Positions 1 through 11,277 of a DNA stretch of 64,000 bases are shown piece after piece. This DNA is from Tigriopus japonicus. Taxonomy: Eukaryota > Arthropoda > Copepoda > Harpacticoida > Harpacticidae. Location: the NCBI GenBank assembly GCA_010645155.1, contig JAAGOF010000096.1, forward strand, positions 112,669-176,668. The letters run 5' to 3'. Position numbers and translations under genes: made by a program. Each line of letters opens with the position of its first letter. Within the stretch, counting starts at the first letter, position 1. The notes beneath the pieces are model-generated. The model searched no databases. It was not told the DNA's origin and saw only the letters and a list, made by a program, of their open reading frames with translations.

Positions 1-289
1 TGTCAATTGAAGAACACTCTTGCTTGAGTTCCAATTTTGGAGGCATTTGTTCGTGCTTGATTTATTGAGCGCATCAGAGTTTTTTTAACTCTGAATTATT
101 ATTTCTTAAAGGGAATTGAAATTGAATTTCTATGAAAGGATATTGTAGAATGGTAATGTTGGTCATCAAGAGCTCGTCAATTGGTATTCACGAGGTTTTT
201 CCAATAGAACGAAAAAAAAACCTTTCAGTTATAAGTATTTCTGACAAAAGCATTGGCTCTCACTTCACAATCCTAATTTCACCATAAAG
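1..289. other. Upstream intronic sequence, no exon found
   Basis: This stretch precedes the first recognisable exon of CUB gene A, a 21-base microexon. By comparison with gene B, three further 5' exons should exist (signal peptide, an 11-residue exon and the first clip-like cysteines). I could not find them here, so they probably lie beyond the left edge. It ends in an acceptor-like tract before the AG at 288-289. Confidence 0.5.
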
Positions 290-3200
290 CCGAAGAATGC
301 AAATCAAGAGGTAAGACCGAGTGTTTTTGTTTGTTAATTGAAAACCTTTAGGTATTTATGTTCAATTTGATGAATATTTAATCGCATGTTTTTTAGGTGG
401 ATCGGCGAGTGGAAGTTGTGCACAAGGATTTGGCGTTTGCTGCATCTGTGAGTATTTTATTTTAATTTCACTTGTTTGATTTTGCGTGTCTCTAGGATAA
501 ACAAGATAAGATGTTACTCATTCATAACTAGGGGTGCAGATTTCAGGCAAATAAGATTTTATGCCCAAAAACATGTTTATTTGCCATTTGTTAGCTTTTA
601 AAGTTTATTTGCCATTTTTCATTTTATTTGCCATTTTTGGGCAAATAACTACAAAATTTGTCGTTTTTTGGTCAATTCAATGCAATAATTGTCGTTTCTG
701 TTCAAAAATTGGAAGAAATAAATTTTGCCCAAAATGTTTTGTTTAAAGGATTGTTCTACGGAATAAAAATACTTTCTCTTAAATGTTCATATACTTGCAT
801 TCTACTTTATTGTTGGTGAAACAAATGCTTTTTCCAAATTTAGTGGCCAGTTTTGCCATATTTTGGTAATTTTTTTTGTCTATTTGCCATTTTATTTGCC
901 AATTTGGACGCTTTTATTTCCCATTTTTGGGGCCTAAAAGGCATGTTTTATTTGCCAGATATCTGCACCCCTATTCATAACAGACCAGCTGAGTATTGAC
1001 CAAATAATTGCCCTTATTCTTTCCTTTTTTCTATGAGTACACACAATAATAAAAAAGACCCATTACTTGCCGTTTTGTAGATAGTAGCTACTTTGATCTT
1101 AAGAATAACCTAATCAACTATTTTTTCAGTCAGTCTCGGTTGCGGAGGCTCTTCATCCGAAAACTGTACTTATCTCCAGCAAGCTGATTCGTCCAATCCA
1201 AGTTCCAATCCTTGTATTTTCACAATCTGCAAATGCTCCTCCAACATTTGTCGAATTAGACTGGACTTTTTGGTACAGAACTCGCGCCATTCATGGAAGA
1301 AGATATGAAGTCTGAAAATATAAGAAGTTAATTCCTCATTTTAGAGTTTCTCAATTGCTGGACCCTCGGTCGGAACTGCTTCAGCCAGGGTAATATCAAC
1401 AAATGGTAAGTTTTTCAGTTAGTAGGGACAAACAACATTTGAGAAAAAAATGTCTTTAATATGCTTAAGGTGGTGCCATTGGAGATTGTACCACGGATAC
1501 ATTCAGTGTTACGGCACCAGAGGGCGCCTCATCGCCAGTAATTTGCGGCTTTAACACTGGCCAACATAGTAAGTATTTTACAATATTCCACTGTATTGTT
1601 GTATTTGCATATGCCAATGTGCTCTCTAAGCTTTTTAATTATTATGCAAACCATAATTCCATGTTAATCATTTTCCATTTTTTATTCTTTCAACTGCAAC
1701 TTTTTACTCTACCTATAGCCCTGATAATCTATTCAATATCAACTATATTCATGCACAAGACATGTAAAAATGACTGCAACTGATTGTGCCATTTCTGACC
1801 ATCTTATTTTGGCAACATAAAACAGGCGCCTTTGTCCACTTAAAAAATGTCACATTTTATCAAAATGTTCAGCTTTAAATACATGATCTAGTTAGAGGCA
1901 AACTACTTGTCAAGAAATTTATTCTTCGCAACGCGATGTACAGTAAGGAACGGAGCATCGGAATAAACTCTTCGATGAACTGTAGTTAATGAAACTTCCC
2001 GGCCTCTATTTTTTACGTGTTCTAACTCAGAACTACTATTTAAAAAACACATAGAAACGATATTTGACCAATCTCTCCATCAAACACAACAAGGAAAGTG
2101 AAAAAGTTCCGAAAAAAAACGCGGTACATGTATGAAAATATCAACCAAGCACAAGATATCCAGATAACACAAAAGGTTTGCACAAAGAGTGATGTTCTTG
2201 AAAATATATTGCGCAAAAAGGTCGGCCAATTTTTGTTCTTTACTTTTTTGTATGTTTTGTGGAAGTGGGACGAGTCAATCTCATGTGCGTACTCTTCTAA
2301 TTATGGTTACTGTAGTCAAAATTTAAAATCATTATAAAGTAAATTACTCTGCCCTTAAAAGAAAAATGTTCGAATGAACTTTTCACACTGAAAAAACGCA
2401 TTTCACATTGATAAAATGTATAATAGAATTTGATTATTTTCAGTGATTCTGGACGCCTCTGATGAATGTCATGAAGCAGCTTTTGATTTTGGTGGATCAG
2501 GAACAACTCGCCAATTTGACATCAAAGGTAAAAAGAGGGTGGAAAACGATAACAATGAAATCTTATTCATTTTCATTTGTGATTTAAGTGAGCCAGTTTG
2601 CTTGTGGAGATGAAACTGGAGGTGCGTATTAAAAACGTTAAACGCGCAAATAATAGATGTATTAGTCAACATGTTTTTCGCAGGGCCACCTGGTTGCCTT
2701 CAATATTTCACAGGCAACACTGGAACATTTGCAAGGTACGTTGGATTTACTGTATGCTCTCTAAAACAAAACACGGACAGAATATTCAACTAATAGAGTG
2801 CATTCCTGAAACACTAAATTCGGAACTTCGTCATTTTAGTTCTGTTCTGTTTTAGTTTCAACTTTCCTACGACATCCAGCGCCGTGTCATCAACAAGTAA
2901 GGGAAAACTTGTTTAAGCACTATTCACCAATTCTGAGATCACAATCGAACGTTTTTGAGCCAGTGTTAAGGATAGCTCAACCATCTTTAAGCGGCTGTTA
3001 TTGTATTTTCCAGCGACACATTTATCCAGTCAGTGCTACACGATGTGCTTTCGACAGGAGATGGGGAAATGCGCAATTTGTTATTCGACAGTAATAGAGG
3101 GTACAGCCACAGCAATTGATCAGGGATCGTTTGGCATCTCGAGGGGTGCCCCAGGGACAACTGCGACAGGATTTCAGGATAGTGGATGCAGCGAAGACTT

Positions 3201-6200
3201 CCTTCAGGTATGAATCATTCATTGTTGGTAAAGATGGGTCAGGTTCGGTCACGATTCTGACCCGGAGTTATATGGGATTGAATCAGTTCAAGATCAATCA
3301 GTTCGGCTCATCACGAGTTCATACATCTAAAAACCGATCTGAAGTTGGACCCAATATTTTAGCATTTGAGCACCATTTCCGATTACTTAAGCCACCAAAC
3401 CGGCCTGGATCCGAAACTGAAAGATCTCGTCCCAAATCTGTCCCTAATAAATAGCACACGGTGGTTAAAAATTTTCCTTGAAGCATTTGCTCAAATGTCA
3501 GGACTTCTAATGATGATTTTTGATGTCCCAGTTTCGCAATGAAGATATTTTGTGATGGTGTGCGTTTCAAATTAGTTCAATTTACAACGTTTATTCACCT
3601 AAAACCGTTCTTTTCCAAAACCAAATTAATATATATCAAAAGGATCCTTAGTTATGAATTCAAACAAAATTGTATCAAAATACACAAAGCAGATAACAAA
3701 CCGTTTTAAATTTTTAAAATGCGCCAAATTATCCCATGAAAGCTCGAGTGGTGTGTTAAAGTAATTGCCATAAAAACATATTACCTACTTTTTCAGCTTT
3801 ACAGAAGTAATACGATATTTTTTGTTTCCTTTTACTATTAGGATTTGAGGGTAAAAAAAAAGTAAGAAGGTAAAAGATCTTAAAACAAACTTAAACCGCA
3901 TATTTCTGGATTTTTCTTCTTAGTATTTTTGCGTCTGTTTTGCGTTTGTCAAAAGTGTTCAAATGAAAATTTGAATTGAATATTGTTAACCAAAATAGGG
4001 TGCCAATAACAACACAAGATGGTATTTCAAAAAATAAGCGGCTTTAGGCAGATCTGTACAACCCTTCAATGATAGCTTGATCAGGAGTAGTATTAAAAAG
4101 ATTAACTAACCCTGTTTTGAAAACTGTTTAGGATCAGACACTACATATTCTAAGCATTTAAATTTAAACAATTTTCAATCTCATTTTAACAACAGAAAAC
4201 CGTGTTTGCTTGACTTTTGTCGCATATTCTGACGCTTTTAATGTTGCTAGCACAACTCATTTTTTGTTTGGGTCTTGTCGAAAGATTTTGAAGCATCGGT
4301 TTGGCTGTGTCCCCGTTCTTTTTTCATGCTCTACACCCTGTAAGAATGGCACTTAAAGTACGGCGTTTGTTTACAGATTCCTGGTGCCCAAAGAGATGCC
4401 ATGCCTGCTGGAATGATGTTTGTTGTTGGAATGAGGTCTCCTTTCGTACATTTCCGAATTTGTGGCAGATTCTTTAGCTTCACGGACGTTGCAGATGCAA
4501 TTGGTGGTGTTGTTAATACAGAGTCCATTTGCAGTAAGTTTGTTTCCTTTCCATTTCTTAACAGCAGTGCACAAGAAGTATTTCTAAGTCAAAGAAACAT
4601 CATTGAAAATCATATTGGTTTAAAATTCCGATGCCTGCACATTTGAAATTTGCAGATTTAAACATCATTACATCAAGTAATAAGGGAGAACGGAATATCC
4701 GGAGAAAGGGAGAAGGGATATCCGTAATAAGGGAGAACGGAAGAAAAAAAAGTGATTTTTTTTTTATGTCGCTCTTTGGCAAATTGTCCGCTATTTTGCT
4801 GGATGTCAATTTTAAGTAGAAACATGTCAATTGCATTTTTTTTTGCAAATGAGACATTGCTTGCATTAGGTAGACTAAGTATCTTTATTTTCAGGTAAAA
4901 CGAATGCTGGTATTTAAAAAAATGCCTTTTCAAACGTGTATATTAAAGAGAGCACAGAGTGAATGAGCTGGCCCTCTTGTGGCAAAACAATTACTAAAAG
5001 AAGGCCAGCTCATTCATTCTCGGCAAGTTTTGTAATGAGCTGTACGTAGTGTACTCATTCCAAGCAAGGTCTCATTTGCAGAAGGGCCGAATGTTCTTTC
5101 TGGAAATAATGTAAATACTTATCAGTCGCTAGCTTCCCAATCCTTGAGAATTGTGAGTTTTTTGGTTACAAACGTCGGAGAGAACCATCCATGGAGAATT
5201 TATGGATATTTGGATTTGTTCAAATGAGAATTTGGCATGTTTCTTTGTACTTTTTTTTCCTTGTGCTTTTTTTTTTTGCGTTAGCGCTCCGAGCGATCGG
5301 ACGTTTTGAAAAGTGCTCCTCAGGAACTTAAAAAAAATACTCTCTACCTACCAAAATAAAACGCCGGGAGGAATAAGTTTTCTGAAGTAAAACTAAGTGA
5401 ACATGATTACAACTCTGAAGGGAGGACCCAATCCCAAACCGCCTGATGGTACAGGCTGCACGAGTGTAACGTCAAGCCCGGAAGAACCCGATGATGGTGA
5501 GGCTATGGTGTCAACTAGTTATGCATCCGTCGCCCAAAGAAGATTCCCCGGGCTTGTCCTGGATTTTGCTTGGGAAAAAGATCACGAGCAGCTCTCACCC
5601 ACGAAGCTAGCTGCCTTTCTACGAGAGGATTTGAAACTCCACAAGGGCGAAATCTCTAGAATTCGGAAGATGGGGGGATCTTTAAGGGCGTGCACCATTA
5701 AGGTTGAGACCGTGAAGGATATCATCATGATGAACGTTTCGGTTCAAATGTGGCCTTTCAACGACAATTTGATGAAACTACTTGGAAATGCACCATTCGT
5801 GGTGGGGACAAAAAGTCGAAGCTGAGATTTTTGAATGTTCCAGAAGGTGTGAATAATTCGCTACTGGTCGATAGTTTGCGCTCCTTTGCTAAGCCTGTTT
5901 CAGACATCACGGAGGAAAGGTTCAGTTCTAATCATGACTCATGGCTGGCGGGCATTCCAAATGGTAATATGCAAGTTATGGTCATCACTAAGGACGTTGT
6001 TCCTGATTTTGTCCATGTGGGCCCTAAGAGGATAAGGATAGTTCATAAGAACCAAACAAAAAAATGCTTCTTGTGTGGCTCAGGCGACCATTTGCGAAAT
6101 GACTGCCCTCGCAATATTGTCACTGGGGACAAGGAGCCCCACGTAGATGACCAAGTTTTCTTGCCACCAACTAATAATGGATCCATAGCAAAGGAAGTGG

Positions 6201-9200
6201 ATTTTTGTGAGGCGGTTACATCTCTGTCGGTATCGGGTGGGACAGACCTTGAAGAGAAAGACCTTAGTAACCCGAAATCCCCGAGTCACGGAGATTTTTC
6301 GTACAAAGATTCAGAAACGACCTCACCCATCGAAAACGGAAAAGAAATCAATAAGTTCGCAGGAACTGGAAAGAAAACAAATGGAAGAGAATACTCAAAA
6401 CCAAAACGCGGAGCTTTTAGATGTGCCACAAATGGGTCTGGAATTTCCACCCGTTCTCAAACAACAACGCACTAACAAACATGTCGATCAAAGCAATATA
6501 CTGGAATGCAAGGAGTGTGCTAAACAAACTTAATGATCTTCAAGCAGCGATAACGGTGGAGAGACCTGAGCTCGTCCTGATAACAGAGACTTGGCTTCAT
6601 CAGGGTATTCTCTCAACAGAAATTGAATTCTCGGGTTATACCTTAATGTCTCGAAAAGATAGAGTGGATACAATTCGGGGACGTGGCGGTGGAGTCGCGA
6701 TTTTATGCCGTAACAATATCAAATCAAGGGAAATTCTTGTAAATCAACGTCAAACTTGTGGAATAACCGTGGGGACTAAACATGTTTTTTGTGCGTATTT
6801 ATCTCCAAATGCCACAGATGAGGAGAGAGTTGAAATGAACCTGTTTTTGGCTACAAGAGAGCCAAATTCGTTGGTTTTTGGAGATTTCAACTACCCAACG
6901 ATTGATTGGAATTTCTTGCAAGGGCAGTTACCTCGGGATTTTGAAATGATTGACGCCGTGTCAAACGGATTTCTAGTGCAACTAGTTGAAGGTTCTACCC
7001 ACAAGTGTGGAAACACATTGGATTTGGTGTTTACGTCGTGTCCGAATAGTATCAACCACGTCTCAATTAGACCAGATATGTCAATAAGTGACCACTTTGC
7101 TCTAGAATGCGAGTTTGTATCAAGTGCAAGTTTCGTCCAAACGACGCAAAGAGTTCCAGACTTTTCGAAAGGTGATTATCAATCATTTGCTGAATATATA
7201 AACCATATACAATGGAACGCAGTGTTTTCAAGCAAAACAGTCGATGATGCTTGGAAGTTTTTTAAAGACACAATTCACGTGGGGATGGAACTTTTTCTTC
7301 CTTGGAGAAAACGCAGGTCAAAGGATGACCCAGTTTGGTTGGGTAGTGATCTTAAGCGTGCTATTCGACAAAAATCTATCTTATGGAGGATCCAAAGACA
7401 AACCAAGCAGCCGTCTGATGTGAATCGATATAAGGAGCACAAGGGTCGAGTGAAAAGAATGGTCCGTGATTCAAAACTCAAATTTGAAGAGAAATTGTCA
7501 AAAAGCAAGAACTTACGATGCCTTCATGCTTATGTAAGAGGGAAGAGACAGGATATGAAGATGATCCAATCCATTGAAGATTCTCAGGGGCAACTGCATG
7601 TAGATGAACGAGTTGTTGTTGATATTCTAAACAACTACTTCGTTTCAGTGTTCAATCCTGAGGGGAACTCATTATTCAATGAGTTCAACAACTTCCCAAA
7701 ACGAAGACTGTCTATAGTGATGTTTCATGCTTCCGAAGTCCTCAGTAAGTTGCAAGGACTAAAAGAATCTTCAGCACCAGGCCCGGACGGAATTCCGACG
7801 ATTATCTTGAAGAGGCTGAGCAAATCCTTGGCGTCTCCATTGGCCCAACTTTTTAATTTGTCGATGACTACAGGGGATGTGCCTGCAGATTGGACTACTG
7901 CTGACGTCTTTCCATTGCATAAAGGTGGAAATATCAGAAAGCCTGAGAATTATCGACCTATCTCACTAACATCAGTGTGCTGTAAGGTTATGGAGAGCAT
8001 CATCAAAGACACCTTGAGCAGATTTCTAGATCATGGAAAATTTTTTGGCGACGACCAACACGGTTTTTTAAATGGCCGCTCTTGCACCACGAGCCACCTT
8101 CTTTTTCATGATTTCTTGACTCGTTCTCATGAAAGGAAGGAATTGGTGGACGTCATATTTCTGGATTTCGCGAAAGCGTTCGACAAAGTCGATCACACCA
8201 TTTTGTTAGAGAAGCTACGCGACGCTGGCATCTATGGACTGACCTTAGAGTGGATAAAGTTTTGGCTAACCAAACGGCAACAGAGAGTTGTACTGAACGG
8301 AGAAAAATCTGATTGGAAAGAAGTCACCTCGGGTGTGCCCCAGGGTAGCGTCTTGGGCCCACTTTTATTTCTTATCTTCATCAATGACCTCAAGCCTTTA
8401 CATGGATCATTTATGATGAAATTTGCCGACGACATTAAGCTTTTTCGGGCTTTACGTAGCCAAAGCGACGAGTTGGATCTCCAACTCGATTTGGGTGTGC
8501 TTTGCCGATGGGCGACTTCAAACAATATGACGTTTAATATCTCAAAGTGCGTTGCCTGGAGTACACGAAAAGCACTTGATGATTCCCTACCGACCTACAA
8601 AATGGGTGGTATACCCCTAAGTAGATGCTCTGTTTACCGAGATCTTGGAGTTGCGTTTGACAACCGACTCGTTTTTAGTGGCCATTGTTCAACACTCATC
8701 TCCAAGGCAAATCAAGTCCTTGGAATGATCAAAAGGCATTTTTTGACTCGTGATCCAACCATTTTTACAGCGCTTTTCAAAACCTACGTGAGGCCGCATC
8801 TTGAGTTCTCGCCTCAAGTATGGAACCCACCAAATCGAGGAGACGTGGAGAAGGTGGAGAAAGTCCAGAGGCGAGCTACGAAATTTATCCACGGTTTAAG
8901 GGACATGAGTTATGAAGAACGCGTCGATATCCTTGGAATTCCGTCCTTAGAGAAGAGAAGAAAGCTTTTGGATCTAATCGTCACCTTCAAAATTATATCC
9001 AAGCGAATGAATGTCAAACCTTTGGGGTTGGACGGACCTTTTTTTGAAGTGGAGGAATCGAGGGGGCAACCAATCACCAGGGGCAGTTTGAAACTAAAAG
9101 TGAAAGAAAGCTCAGTCCGAACTCGAATACGTTTCCATTCATTTTTTATTCGGATGGCTCGTCTCTGGAACGTCTTACCCCTAGCTCTCAGAAGTGCGCG

Positions 9201-9921
9201 AACCGTGAGTTCTTTCAAGCAAGGCCTGACCAATCAAGTCCTTTAATTAGTGGATGTTTTTGTATTCATGAAATACTTTTCTTAATTAATCTCTTGTGAT
9301 CTTTTCATTTTCTTCTCCTTGTTGTAAATTTTCATTCGTCATTAATTAGATTATCCATTATCCCGATTCTATCCAAAACTCTATCTCATCTTGACGATGC
9401 TTGAGTGGACACAACAATAAACAATAAACTTTAACACGATTTTGTATGATCTTCGTAAATCAAAATATGTTTTAATTCTTTGATCGAATCAAGTCCGTTC
9501 TTCCATAAATTTGTCCATAAATCCATCCACGTATTGTCCTTCGACAATGTGGACGGATTACGCCAACCCTGTTTAGTAGTAAATATGAAGAACATTTTGA
9601 GTTAAATCATGAAAACCATGAAAAGTCACATTAATTTTATCAGTTTACGACTGAGGTTGGTATATGTTTTCTATTATCTCTGACGACTTTTCGATTCTTG
9701 ACCAATTCATACTTTTGAATGAGAGGGAAATTCCTTAGTTTTTCTCTGCATTTACCATCTTTCTTTTCATTGCAGGTCAGACCCGCCCATTCCGGGTGTT
9801 CTTCAAAACTGATGCAAACGAACGTACAACGGGATTAACATCTGTGGCTGGAAACGAGCAAGCCATGTTTCCTGGGGGAATTATTGGCTTCCATTTAAAC
9901 TATGCTCTTCAAGATTGTTGA
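290..9921 (+). CDS. CUB gene A: secreted clip-like/CUB-domain protein, 5' end missing
   Basis: Multi-exon gene with GT-AG introns. Exons: 290-310, 397-447, 1130-1272, 1345-1405, 1470-1568, 2444-2527, 2589-2621, 2684-2735, 2856-2896, 3014-3207, 4377-4533 and 9776-9921 (TGA at 9919-9921). All phases join in frame, giving about 360 residues. The start shows the end of a six-cysteine clip-like module (EEC, then GFGVCC). A first CUB-like domain follows (CGGSSSENCTY, ICKCSSNICRIRLDF, ICGFNTGQH, SDECHEAAFDF). A second one follows that (CLQYFTGNTGTF, SSQCYTMCFRQE, CAICY, RICGRFFSF), ending GGIIGFHLNYALQDC. Such proteins are normally extracellular, and CUB domains bind protein or glycan partners; the specific partner is unknown. 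Every exon but three has the same length as its counterpart in CUB gene B on the other strand. A LINE fills most of the last intron in the same orientation. I infer a functional gene because all junctions are consensus and there is no stop. Confidence 0.88.
529..973. mobile_element. hAT-type non-autonomous element
   Basis: A 445-base element in an intron of CUB gene A. It has a perfect 13-base terminal inverted repeat (taggggtgcagat) and is flanked by an exact 8-base duplication, ttcataac, at 521-528 and 974-981. An 8-base duplication with TAGGGG-type ends is characteristic of the hAT superfamily. The interior is rich in atttgcc motifs in both orientations and has no transposase. Confidence 0.88.
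1569..2443. other. Intron of CUB gene A, no recognised content
   Basis: AT-rich intron between the exon ending GFNTGQH and the exon starting ILDASDEC. Short open frames at 2098-2672 on either strand match nothing and look like chance. I see no repeat ends. Confidence 0.6.
3208..4376. other. Intron of CUB gene A with a dispersed repeat block
   Basis: The intron lies between the exon ending DFLQ and the exon starting IPGAQRD. About 3230-3460 holds a sequence rich in ggtcagg and gatccgaa motifs, resembling 49190-49340. About 3482-3860 resembles, in gene-relative orientation, about 53980-54392 in a different intron of CUB gene B. A shared landmark is ggtgtgttaaag (3751-3762). No coding content was seen. 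Confidence 0.55.
4940..5170. repeat. Partial copy of the foldback repeat seen at 34105-34565
   Basis: The stretch shares gagagcaca, ggtctcatttgcagaa and gctagc landmarks with the right arm of the palindromic element in exostosin-like copy 2. It contains its own small hairpin (gagctggcc ... ggccagctc, about 4963-5012). It looks like a truncated, diverged relative and lies just upstream of the LINE. Confidence 0.5.
5403..6475 (+). pseudogene. LINE ORF1 (gag-like, CCHC zinc knuckle), frameshifted
   Basis: ORF1 of the LINE encodes a putative nucleic-acid-binding chaperone-type protein. The first frame runs from ATG at 5403 to a stop at 5823-5825. The second frame is open across about 5750-6475 and carries one zinc knuckle, CFLCGSGDHLRNDC (C-x2-C-x4-H-x4-C), encoded near 6066-6107. 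The two frames overlap at 5750-5825, and continuity of the product needs a single shift there. I read this as an inactivating indel, although programmed frameshifting cannot be excluded. The stop (6473-6475) is 5 bases before the likely ORF2 ATG at 6481, a spacing compatible with reinitiation. The middle (residues of the second frame before the knuckle) resembles RRM-like gag regions only loosely. Confidence 0.7.
6481..9246 (+). CDS. LINE ORF2: endonuclease and reverse transcriptase
   Basis: Open frame of 921 aa from the ATG at 6481; an in-frame ATG at 6421 would overlap ORF1. The N-terminal part is an apurinic-type endonuclease (exonuclease-endonuclease-phosphatase fold) with IYWNARS, TETWLH, GDFNYPTIDW and the SDHFALE catalytic histidine. 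The reverse transcriptase follows with APGPDG, YRPISLT, HGFLNGRSCTTSHLL, FLDFAKAFDKVDH, SGVPQGSVLGPLLFLIFIND and the catalytic FADD. The C-terminal thumb-like region has TYVRPHLEFSPQVWNPP and VQRRATKFI, typical of CR1, L2 and Jockey-group elements. There is no RNase H domain. The enzyme nicks target DNA and primes reverse transcription at the nick. No stop or frameshift is seen, so this frame could still be functional in trans. Confidence 0.92.
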   Translation: MSIKAIYWNARSVLNKLNDLQAAITVERPELVLITETWLHQGILSTEIEFSGYTLMSRKDRVDTIRGRGGGVAILCRNNIKSREILVNQRQTCGITVGTKHVFCAYLSPNATDEERVEMNLFLATREPNSLVFGDFNYPTIDWNFLQGQLPRDFEMIDAVSNGFLVQLVEGSTHKCGNTLDLVFTSCPNSINHVSIRPDMSISDHFALECEFVSSASFVQTTQRVPDFSKGDYQSFAEYINHIQWNAVFSSKTVDDAWKFFKDTIHVGMELFLPWRKRRSKDDPVWLGSDLKRAIRQKSILWRIQRQTKQPSDVNRYKEHKGRVKRMVRDSKLKFEEKLSKSKNLRCLHAYVRGKRQDMKMIQSIEDSQGQLHVDERVVVDILNNYFVSVFNPEGNSLFNEFNNFPKRRLSIVMFHASEVLSKLQGLKESSAPGPDGIPTIILKRLSKSLASPLAQLFNLSMTTGDVPADWTTADVFPLHKGGNIRKPENYRPISLTSVCCKVMESIIKDTLSRFLDHGKFFGDDQHGFLNGRSCTTSHLLFHDFLTRSHERKELVDVIFLDFAKAFDKVDHTILLEKLRDAGIYGLTLEWIKFWLTKRQQRVVLNGEKSDWKEVTSGVPQGSVLGPLLFLIFINDLKPLHGSFMMKFADDIKLFRALRSQSDELDLQLDLGVLCRWATSNNMTFNISKCVAWSTRKALDDSLPTYKMGGIPLSRCSVYRDLGVAFDNRLVFSGHCSTLISKANQVLGMIKRHFLTRDPTIFTALFKTYVRPHLEFSPQVWNPPNRGDVEKVEKVQRRATKFIHGLRDMSYEERVDILGIPSLEKRRKLLDLIVTFKIISKRMNVKPLGLDGPFFEVEESRGQPITRGSLKLKVKESSVRTRIRFHSFFIRMARLWNVLPLALRSARTVSSFKQGLTNQVL

Positions 9922-10779
9922 GATGAGATGAGGCAGCATATGTGATTGTAGCCTCAACCATACTTTGTCAATAATACAACTGTGAATATTTCCCATGATG
10001 GATGTTTTTTTTCTGTACTCGTTAAATGACACTCTATTACGGGGATAATTTGCACATTTCAAAAGGTGAATGAAAACAAACACAAAACCATGAAAGCAAA
10101 TAAACCAACTTAAAATGTAAGGTGATTCAAATAGCTTACTAAGATTGAATTGAAACATTAGAAAAACAACTTTGCATCTTTCGGGCCCACTAAACTATGA
10201 AGCATTTGCTTTTTTGAAAACATGTTTTAGAAATAAAAGCAATTGTAAATAATAGTACTCGAAGACAAACTTTCAATGAATATTTACGGTACGCTTTGAA
10301 ACCGTTTATTTGAAGTTGAACGGAAGCTGAGTTATGGTATGCGTTTTGATAGACTACTTTTGACTTCAGGTTGCTTGAAGCTCATGAAACATTTGCAGAA
10401 GATATCAAATCCCTATTGCCTGCGCACCCTTGCTTTGACAAATAAAAGAGTATTTTATTGAAAATCGCTTTTCAAAAAGAGATAGCATGTTCAATTTCGA
10501 ACTATTTTGACCTGAGTTACAAAAACCAAACAGTTGTAGTTTGGTTCTCAACATCAAAAAAAGCTTCCGTCTTCAAGACTTGATTTTTTCTTGGTTGCAG
10601 GTTTTTTTGTACTGCCGCTGCAATAAATAAGATTACCCGTAAAGAAAGTTATCGCTAAAGTTACTGCATTCAATAAATATTTATATGATGTTTGGTTTCC
10701 GACGAATTATTGTTGGCAGATCTGTACAATCCTTGAATTGGGGGTTAATCATAAAAAGTTTCTAAAATTTTGTTAAATC
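9922..10779. other. 3' flank of CUB gene A
   Basis: AT-rich sequence after the stop of CUB gene A. Possible polyadenylation signals (aataaa) occur at about 10232 and at 10441. No coding similarity was recognised in the open frames here. Confidence 0.5.
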
Positions 10780-11116
10780 CTGCCTTAAATGCTGTTAGAG
10801 GATCAGATCCTACAAATTCTCAACGAAGATTGGAAGGGAACAAATTGAATAATGAACAAGTCCGATTAAGAAGAGAGGACTTCATTGTTCGAAAAAGACT
10901 GGATTCCTTAGAATTTGGAGGTACTCTCAGAGCACAAATAAAACCTCTACGATCGCTACAACTGATCTCAAATCCTGGGTTAGGACAGAGCCCATGAATT
11001 CTCTTGAAGACATGCAGTATCAGATACCTTACAAACCTTCTCTGAGTACTATACAATCCTAACTTTTGGGGTCTCTCCCAATGTGAGAGCTCTCTCATGC
11101 GTGTGATGTTCCCCAA
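10780..11116 (-). pseudogene. LINE reverse transcriptase C-terminal relic
   Basis: The minus-strand translation contains LGLYSTQRRFVRYLILHVFK and IHGLCPNPGF, then a shift into a short tail with LFNLFPSNLR. Motifs of this kind mark the extreme C-terminus of CR1/Jockey-type reverse transcriptases, after the thumb. Only about 100 residues remain, with no catalytic part, so it is a 5'-truncated dead copy. It differs from the LINE at 5270-9430 and probably belongs to another family. It lies between CUB gene A and the stop codon of exostosin-like copy 1. Confidence 0.65.
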
Positions 11117-11277
11117 AAAAACATTGACTGTATATTTTTAGCTTTTCAGTGTTATCCAAACTTTTCTAAAAAAATATGAACCTAAACAATTTTTATCAAC
11201 AAACCAGGCAACCTTGATAAAACGCACGTTGAATAGTTATCGGATATTTAAGTTTAAGCCATAAATAGTCCCAATGT

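Larger units (their letters stand above)
5270..9430 (+). mobile_element. Nearly complete CR1/Jockey-group LINE
   Basis: Non-LTR retrotransposon with a probable 5' untranslated part from about 5270, ORF1 (5403-6475, frameshifted), intact ORF2 (6481-9246) and a short 3' tail ending in aataaacaataaa near 9413-9429. There is no long poly(A), which fits CR1-like elements with short repeated tails. It is inserted in the last intron of CUB gene A in the sense direction. I could not identify a target-site duplication, so both outer ends are approximate. Confidence 0.8.

Noticed and set aside
561..746. 61-codon frame starting MPKNMFICHLLAFK
   Set aside because: It lies wholly inside the hAT-type element 529-973 and is made of its atttgcc repeats.
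1131..1320. Frame reading VSVAEALHPKTVLISS as an exon
   Set aside because: The alternative frame gives CGGSSSENCTY and ICKCSSNICRIRLDF with consistent splice phases and matches CUB gene B exactly in length.
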